DNA of 21,538 bases from an uncultured Rickettsiaceae bacterium (lineage in GTDB: Bacteria; Pseudomonadota; Alphaproteobacteria; Rickettsiales; Rickettsiaceae): contig CAJQOE010000001.1 of assembly GCA_905479885.1 (NCBI GenBank), forward strand, positions 1-21,538, in the 5' to 3' direction. The notes under the pieces were generated by a model that made no database searches, was not told the origin of the DNA, and saw nothing but the letters and a program-made list of their open reading frames with translations. Positions 16,844 to 21,538 of this stretch are shown piece after piece. A program made the translations under genes and the position numbers. The first letter of the stretch is position 1. The number at the start of each line of letters is the position of its first letter.

Positions 16844-17350
16844 ATGTCCAAAACTCAAGAATTCCAAGTAGGTGATAAAGTTGTCTATCCTTCACATGGA
16901 GTCGGTGAAATCACAGAAATCGAAAGCCAAGCTATTGCAGGTACAACACTTGAAGTGTATGTAATTTCTTTTCCACAAGACAAAATGACATTACGAGTTC
17001 CTGTCACAAGAGCATCTATATCTGGCCTTAGAACGTTAGCTAATAAAACTTCTATAAACGAAGTTTATAACATCCTAAATGGCAAGCCAAAACGTGGTAA
17101 TAAAATGTGGAGCAGGCGCGCTCAAGAATACGAAGCTAAAATTAACTCAGGTGAGATCGAAGCAGTAGCTGAAGTGGTACGTGATTTATATAAAAATGTC
17201 GATAATGATCGTTCTTACAGCGAAAGAACAATTTACGAAGAGGCATTAAACCGTTTAGCTTCTGAAATTGCAATCCTAGAAAAAATATCCGAAGCAGATT
17301 CTACAGAGAAACTAGTTGAACTTCTAAAGGAAAAAGCGCTAGCAGCATAA
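16844..17350 (+). CDS. carD: CarD/CdnL-family RNA polymerase-binding transcription factor
   Basis: A 168-residue regulator. The N-terminal Tudor-like RNA polymerase-beta interaction domain (about 1-65) contains the family's F-x-V-G-D-K-V-V-Y-P-x-H-G-V-G start and the K-M-x-L-R-V-P-V strand. The C-terminal part is the helical DNA-contacting domain, with WSRRAQEYEAKI and the final IAILEKI helix. CarD/CdnL proteins stabilise open promoter complexes, often at rRNA and other housekeeping promoters. I prefer ATG 16844 (MSKTQEF) to the GTG 16838 two codons upstream, because the GAGGTG ribosome site at 16835-16840 overlaps that GTG. It has its own extended -10 promoter and a strong terminator, so it looks like a single-gene unit. 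Confidence 0.95.
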   Translation: MSKTQEFQVGDKVVYPSHGVGEITEIESQAIAGTTLEVYVISFPQDKMTLRVPVTRASISGLRTLANKTSINEVYNILNGKPKRGNKMWSRRAQEYEAKINSGEIEAVAEVVRDLYKNVDNDRSYSERTIYEEALNRLASEIAILEKISEADSTEKLVELLKEKALAA

Positions 17351-17373
17351 ACTTGCTATATATTGTATATTTT

Positions 17374-17411
17374 AATGGCGTTTAAACCCCTAAAGTTTAA
17401 ACGCCATTTTT
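17374..17411 (+). terminator. Intrinsic terminator of carD
   Basis: A perfect 14-bp stem (AATGGCGTTTAAAC at 17374-17387 and its complement at 17395-17408) with a 7-nt loop, ending in a T run at 17407-17411 and further T-rich sequence. It begins 24 nt after the carD stop. The A/T-flanked stem may also work on the opposite strand, but the minus-strand gene on the right ends at 17591. Confidence 0.88.
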
Positions 17412-17590
17412 ATATTATTTGGCAGTTCGAATTTTCAATAGTTATTATACTATTACATGGTTTTATACACTATCGTGCAACGCATAAGACTCATTAGAGA
17501 CAATATATCGACCTAATACCGAAATTATACAATTGGCAGGGATGTGCTCTATAATTTAACAAAATCCCTACGCTTAAATTCTTGTTTTAA

Positions 17591-18802
17591 CTACACAACA
17601 ACTTCCGAGACCATCCTTGCTTTCAGTTTTTCAAACATCATGACAAAGCCACCATTCCCAAAAACACTGCCCAAGGTACAAAATGGATCAAAAAGCAGAT
17701 ATGTTGTAAGTATGATAGTACTCATTTCTGAAGTGAACCCCAGCTTGGCCTCAAGCACTGGAGTCATAATTAATATGGTACCGCCTGGAATGCCGGCAGA
17801 GGCAAATTTGGCCAGCATATAAGCAACGGCAAATAACACATACTTATCCATAGTTGGAAATTGATTATATTCCAGAATATATAAAGATATTGCCATTAGA
17901 GGGATAGCAAGTGCATCACCCATCATATGTGTATTAGTTATGAAAGGCACAATACGCTTTGGTATATCCTGATCTTCACAATTTTTAAGCGCACCATTGA
18001 TCAATACTGGCATGGCAACCGCACTAGACATACTGCTAAACCCAACCAATGCCGCAGGTAAAATATTTTTTAAAGAAGAAAATACTCTGGATATATCAAA
18101 TACATTAACTATCACATATAGCGTGCCTATATAAACAACATACAAGAATATAATTACAGATAATAATGGCATAAAATTTCTAAATAGGACAGTTAACAGA
18201 CCATCATGCTGCGCCTTTAATATGAAACCCAAAATAAATATAGGCAACACTGGGGTAAAGCACTTCGCTAAAAAACCGTTTGCAATATCAGATCCAATTA
18301 GTGCAAAACGCTTTAAAAATTTATTATTTTTTGCACTAGTATACACTCCAAGTAATAAACCAATAACTAAAGCCATTGAGTTATCACATAGCTTTGGTAA
18401 GTTTAATGTATAAAATGATTGTAATTCTAACGAGGATTGCACACTATTATTAGTGACTATAAAGTCTTGCGCAAAATATCCTACTGGATATGCCACCATT
18501 ACAGCGGTGAAATTTGATATACAAACCAAAGCTAATAACAACCCAGTAAATACCATAAACCCTCCTGATAATTGCGAAAAACTAGCAAATACAAGAAAAA
18601 ATACTATGGCCGGTAATATGAAGAGTAATATCTCTTTCATAACCAAACTAGTTGTTAATAATAATGATTTTAAATATTCAGGTAAAAAATCACCGAGCAA
18701 GAATACGCTCAGTATAATGAAGATTAATTTTGCAGGCAAACTAAAGATAATTTTATTAAAATTTGTGAATTTACACCTCTTGGGATTATTAATTAAAGAC
18801 AA
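17591..18802 (-). CDS. Divergent dicarboxylate/amino acid:cation symporter (SDF/DAACS family)
   Basis: A 403-residue inner-membrane secondary transporter with the GltPh-type layout: membrane helices from residue 20, the Ser-rich re-entrant loop SSMSSAVAMP at 256-265, TM7, a second re-entrant loop AGIPGGT at 336-342, and TM8. Key motifs are altered. The NMDGT cation motif of TM7 is HMMGD (292-296). In TM8, aligned to GltPh, D394 is kept (D372), R397 is C375, T398 is T376, N401 is S379 and D405 is N383. Loss of the Arg that holds acidic side chains suggests a neutral substrate; loss of Na-site residues suggests changed ion coupling. The start is TTG 18802 with weak AGG 6-8 nt away; the next Met is at residue 55. 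It follows flhA by 48 nt on the same strand. Confidence 0.82.
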   Translation of the reverse strand: MSLINNPKRCKFTNFNKIIFSLPAKLIFIILSVFLLGDFLPEYLKSLLLTTSLVMKEILLFILPAIVFFLVFASFSQLSGGFMVFTGLLLALVCISNFTAVMVAYPVGYFAQDFIVTNNSVQSSLELQSFYTLNLPKLCDNSMALVIGLLLGVYTSAKNNKFLKRFALIGSDIANGFLAKCFTPVLPIFILGFILKAQHDGLLTVLFRNFMPLLSVIIFLYVVYIGTLYVIVNVFDISRVFSSLKNILPAALVGFSSMSSAVAMPVLINGALKNCEDQDIPKRIVPFITNTHMMGDALAIPLMAISLYILEYNQFPTMDKYVLFAVAYMLAKFASAGIPGGTILIMTPVLEAKLGFTSEMSTIILTTYLLFDPFCTLGSVFGNGGFVMMFEKLKARMVSEVVV

Positions 18803-18850
18803 AGAGAACCTAACATAAATTTATAGAACTTGTCAATCAATGTCCTAATT

Positions 18851-20953
18851 TTATATAGAATCTAATGTTCTAATTTTAGCTTTGTAGTGGATCTCATTTT
18901 GTGACATCACAACTGTTGATGGCCTAAATCTTTCTACTACAGACCTGACATATGGTCTAGTATAAGCACTAGTCAGTAAAACTGGTACATGCCCCTTAAC
19001 CGCTTGTTCATCAAACGATTTTTTGACTTTAACTACAAAGTCTTGAAGCTTTGATGGTGCCATAGATAATTGCTTATCCCCGCTACCATCATCTACTAAA
19101 CTTTCAATAAACGTTCGTTCCCACTCAGGAGATAATGCGACGATTGGGATAAACCCTTCACGGTTAGTATTATGGTGACAAATCTGCCTTGATAATTGCG
19201 ATCTTACAGCCTCAGTCATCGACATTAAATTTTTATTAGCTCGCGCGGCATCGGCTATAGACTCTAGGATACTTGGCAAGTCACGGATAGAAATCATTTC
19301 AGATAATAAATTTTGCAATACTTTTTGCAACGAAGCCACAGAAACTATATCTGGGATTATATCTTTCACTAACTGTTTATGCTCTTCATTCATTTGATTT
19401 AGGAGCTTTTGTGTCTCACTATAAGATAATAAATCAGTAATATTTTCTTTAATAAGTTCGGTTAGATGCGTTGTCATCACGGTAGATGGGTCAACAACTG
19501 TACAATTATTGAACAAAGCCTCTTCTTTATAACTCTCCTCTATCCATTTAGCTGGTAGACCGAACGCTGGTTCTTTAGTGCTCTCTCCAGGAATATCAAT
19601 ATCTGTACCTTGGGGGTCCATAATCATAAGTTTGCCTGGCCTCACAACGCCTCGACCAGCTTCTAGCTCTTTAATCTTAATTACATAAGTATCAGTATCA
19701 AGCTGGATATTATCTTGTATGCGCACTGAAGGCATAATAAAACCGTATTCTTGTATAATTTGTTTGCGGAGCCCCTTAATTTGTTCAGTCAGATTGTGGC
19801 CATTACCATTATTCACTAAGGACATCAGCCCATATCCTATTTCCACTCTAATCAAGTCAAGATGCAATACTTCTGAAATCTTATCTGCAGAAGAGTCTTC
19901 TGCGCCTCCAGATGTTTTTCCATCAGATCCATCTCTGTCAGTAGCAGCTTCTCTTGCTCCTGACATAAGCGTTCCTTCATTTTTCCTCGAGATAAAAATG
20001 CTATATGCAGCGCCACCTACAGCAAAAGAAATAAGTGCAAATGGAACAAATGGTAGTCCTGGCAAGAAAGCCATCAAAGCAATAACTATAGAAGTCATCA
20101 TCAAGGCTTGGGGATAATTACTTAACTGGCCAAAAATCAGCTTGTCAGTTGAGCCTGTTGATCCAGCTTTAGTTACTAATAAACCAGCTGACATAGAAAT
20201 AATCAACGATGGTATTTGAGAAACCAGCCCATCACCAATAGTTAGCATAGTATAAGTTTGCACAGCCACATCAAAACTCAGGTCTTTTTGTACAATACCA
20301 ACAATCATACCGCCAATAAGATTAATAAAAGTGATAATTAATCCGGCAATTGCATCACCACGTACGAATTTGTTTGCACCATCCATGGCTCCAAAGAATG
20401 TGCTCTCATCTTCTAACTCTTTACGTCGTTTTTTAGCAGTAGCTTCATCTAAAAGACCCGCTGCCAAATCCGCATCAATAGCCATTTGTTTACCAGGCAT
20501 AGCATCTAAGCTAAATCTAGCTGCTACCTCAGCAATACGCCCAGAACCTTTGGTAATTACAATAAAATTAATTAGAGTAAGAATAAGAAATACTATTAAA
20601 CCAATTACTACATTACCTTGCATAACAAAGCCGCCAAAAGCTTCGATTACCGCACCAGCTGCATCAGATCCTGAGTGTCCTTTAGCCAGGATCAATCTTG
20701 TAGATGCGATATTTAGTGACAATCTAAGCAGAGTGGTAACTAGTAATATCGTAGGGAATACACTTAAATCTAGTGGTTTATGAATAAATAAGGTTGTCAT
20801 CAAAATAACAAATGCTGTCCCAATAGAAAAAGCCAACAAAAAATCCAGCATGAATGTTGGTATAGGAAACAACAATACCATCAAGATGCCCACTATCGAG
20901 CAAGCAAGTGCTATATCGCCGTAATCTGTTATTTTTCTTAATCCGTCAAACAT
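18851..20953 (-). CDS. flhA: Flagellar biosynthesis protein FlhA
   Basis: A 700-residue core component of the flagellar type III export gate. The N-terminal membrane part (residues 14-325) has about eight helices and the FHIPEP signature blocks RLSLNIASTRLIL at 77-89 and RFSLDAMPGKQMAIDADL at 146-163, the conserved cytoplasmic loop Asp D200 (FVRGDAIAG, equivalent to Salmonella D208), and IGDGLVSQIPSL. A polar linker then leads to the large cytoplasmic domain (about 360-700) that receives chaperone-substrate complexes. Length is normal and nothing is missing. FlhA rather than a virulence SctV homologue is favoured by the motifs and by the alphaproteobacterial setting. No other flagellar gene is in the window. 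It lies 45 nt after a ParA-family gene on the same strand. Confidence 0.96.
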   Translation of the reverse strand: MFDGLRKITDYGDIALACSIVGILMVLLFPIPTFMLDFLLAFSIGTAFVILMTTLFIHKPLDLSVFPTILLVTTLLRLSLNIASTRLILAKGHSGSDAAGAVIEAFGGFVMQGNVVIGLIVFLILTLINFIVITKGSGRIAEVAARFSLDAMPGKQMAIDADLAAGLLDEATAKKRRKELEDESTFFGAMDGANKFVRGDAIAGLIITFINLIGGMIVGIVQKDLSFDVAVQTYTMLTIGDGLVSQIPSLIISMSAGLLVTKAGSTGSTDKLIFGQLSNYPQALMMTSIVIALMAFLPGLPFVPFALISFAVGGAAYSIFISRKNEGTLMSGAREAATDRDGSDGKTSGGAEDSSADKISEVLHLDLIRVEIGYGLMSLVNNGNGHNLTEQIKGLRKQIIQEYGFIMPSVRIQDNIQLDTDTYVIKIKELEAGRGVVRPGKLMIMDPQGTDIDIPGESTKEPAFGLPAKWIEESYKEEALFNNCTVVDPSTVMTTHLTELIKENITDLLSYSETQKLLNQMNEEHKQLVKDIIPDIVSVASLQKVLQNLLSEMISIRDLPSILESIADAARANKNLMSMTEAVRSQLSRQICHHNTNREGFIPIVALSPEWERTFIESLVDDGSGDKQLSMAPSKLQDFVVKVKKSFDEQAVKGHVPVLLTSAYTRPYVRSVVERFRPSTVVMSQNEIHYKAKIRTLDSI

Positions 20954-20998
20954 TCAAACCAAAAATATATCTATAAACGCGTTTATTCTAAAGAAAAT

Positions 20999-21538
20999 TT
21001 ATATTTTTGCAATTGCTCTTTTGTTCTCAGCCTTTAATGTTTCTTTTTCATTTTTTAAATTATTAGCAAATATTTTTAAAATTTCTTGCGTTACAGCTTT
21101 TACTTCACTTGCAGCTTGTGAGTTGGGCGCGCTTTCGGTGACAGCTATCCCAGTTAAAAAACAAGTACTAAAAGCAACTCTGTTACCCAAATAATTTTTA
21201 AACATTTCTACTGTTACTTGCGAAATGATCTCTTTTGCCAACTTAGCATGTGGATTAAACCTGTTAAGCAAAATTTTTACCGGAATATTCTCGCTCTGTG
21301 CAAATTCAATAGTAGTGCTAGTAGCCCATAAATCAGTCGGGCTGGCCTGCATTGGTATTATAATTAAATCGGCAGAGCGAATTGCTGTTTTTGACTCAGT
21401 TTCAGTATGAGGAGGAGCATCGATAACCACGTAGTCATAATCATCTCGAAGGTTATTAATTGCACTTTCCACACGCCAGCCGGCACTGCTGATAAAATTA
21501 AGACCCGTGTACCCAATACCAAATCTTTGTTCCCTTAG
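20999..21538 (-). CDS. ParA-family ATPase, N-terminus beyond the window
   Basis: The C-terminal part of a deviant-Walker (ParA/MinD/Soj) ATPase. The reading frame stays open to the right edge of the window, so the ATG and Walker A (KGGxGKT) are outside. Visible blocks: FGIGYTGLNFI near the edge, the Walker B strand YDYVVIDAPPHTE, SADLIIIPMQASPTDLWAT and VKILLNRFNPHAKL, all standard for ParA. The frame has GTG at 21472, but that is inside the domain and is not a real start. The tail (KNEKETLKAENKRAIAKI) is a charged helix. In flagellate bacteria a ParA/MinD-like protein next to flhA could be FlhG, but the DAPPH and PMQxSPTDLW motifs look more like chromosome or plasmid ParA. It probably shares a transcript with flhA. 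Confidence 0.85.
   Translation of the reverse strand, partial: LREQRFGIGYTGLNFISSAGWRVESAINNLRDDYDYVVIDAPPHTETESKTAIRSADLIIIPMQASPTDLWATSTTIEFAQSENIPVKILLNRFNPHAKLAKEIISQVTVEMFKNYLGNRVAFSTCFLTGIAVTESAPNSQAASEVKAVTQEILKIFANNLKNEKETLKAENKRAIAKI

Noticed and set aside
17538..17569. AGGGAT...ATCCCT inverted repeat downstream of the symporter stop, considered as a minus-strand terminator.
   Set aside because: Six-bp arms with a 20-nt loop and no U run; not convincing.
17544..17822. 92-codon plus-strand frame after carD.
   Set aside because: It lies mostly antisense to the well-supported symporter gene and has no ribosome site or recognisable motif.
19719..20783. Long plus-strand frames (132 and 150 codons) opposite flhA.
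   Set aside because: They are shadows of flhA in another frame; composition follows the opposite strand's codon pattern and flhA is unambiguous.

Overview
The window reads as chromosomal DNA from an AT-rich alphaproteobacterium, most likely a Rickettsiales-type intracellular or host-associated bacterium. The grounds are: low GC throughout; a metG-tatD pair; a CarD regulator; an unusual VirB4-type ATPase followed by a giant Cys-rich exported protein, like the modified P-type (rvh) type IV secretion systems of that order; and an H+/Na+-coupled amino-acid symporter of a kind common there. The flagellar export protein FlhA argues against Rickettsia itself and for a flagellated lineage such as the Midichloriaceae. 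This placement is inference from gene content, not a database match.

Layout, left to right. Bases 1-275 hold a 24-nt tandem pair that could be the end of a mobile element lying to the left, and no gene. A plus-strand run follows: a soluble histidine kinase and a single-domain response regulator (276-1438), metG and tatD overlapping by 4 nt (1500-3820), a doubtful small gene behind a good promoter (3898-4083), then an AstE/AspA-fold protein that has lost its zinc ligands, 5 nt before an MFS transporter (4217-6507). Facing these on the minus strand is a 5-methyluridine RNA methyltransferase (6629-7885). Further right, on the minus strand, are the type IV secretion pair (VirB4-like ATPase, then the 976-residue secreted protein, 13504-8127) and a HAD-family phosphatase-like gene (14357-13674). 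Divergent from the HAD gene are ftsK (14516-16756) and carD (16844-17350), the latter with its own promoter and a textbook terminator. The right end is a minus-strand series: a truncated ParA-family ATPase, flhA, and a divergent SDF-family symporter (21538 to 17591).

Functionally the window mixes housekeeping (metG, tatD, RNA methyltransferase, ftsK, carD) with envelope and host-interaction functions (T4SS pair, FlhA, two transporters, a two-component pair). The clearest oddities are three proteins with degraded active-site or binding-site signatures in intact reading frames: the AstE-like protein, the VirB4-like ATPase (Walker B Glu lost) and the symporter (rewritten TM7/TM8 motifs). The least explained object is the 976-residue Cys-rich exported protein coupled to VirB4. 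No tRNA, rRNA or CRISPR array was seen.
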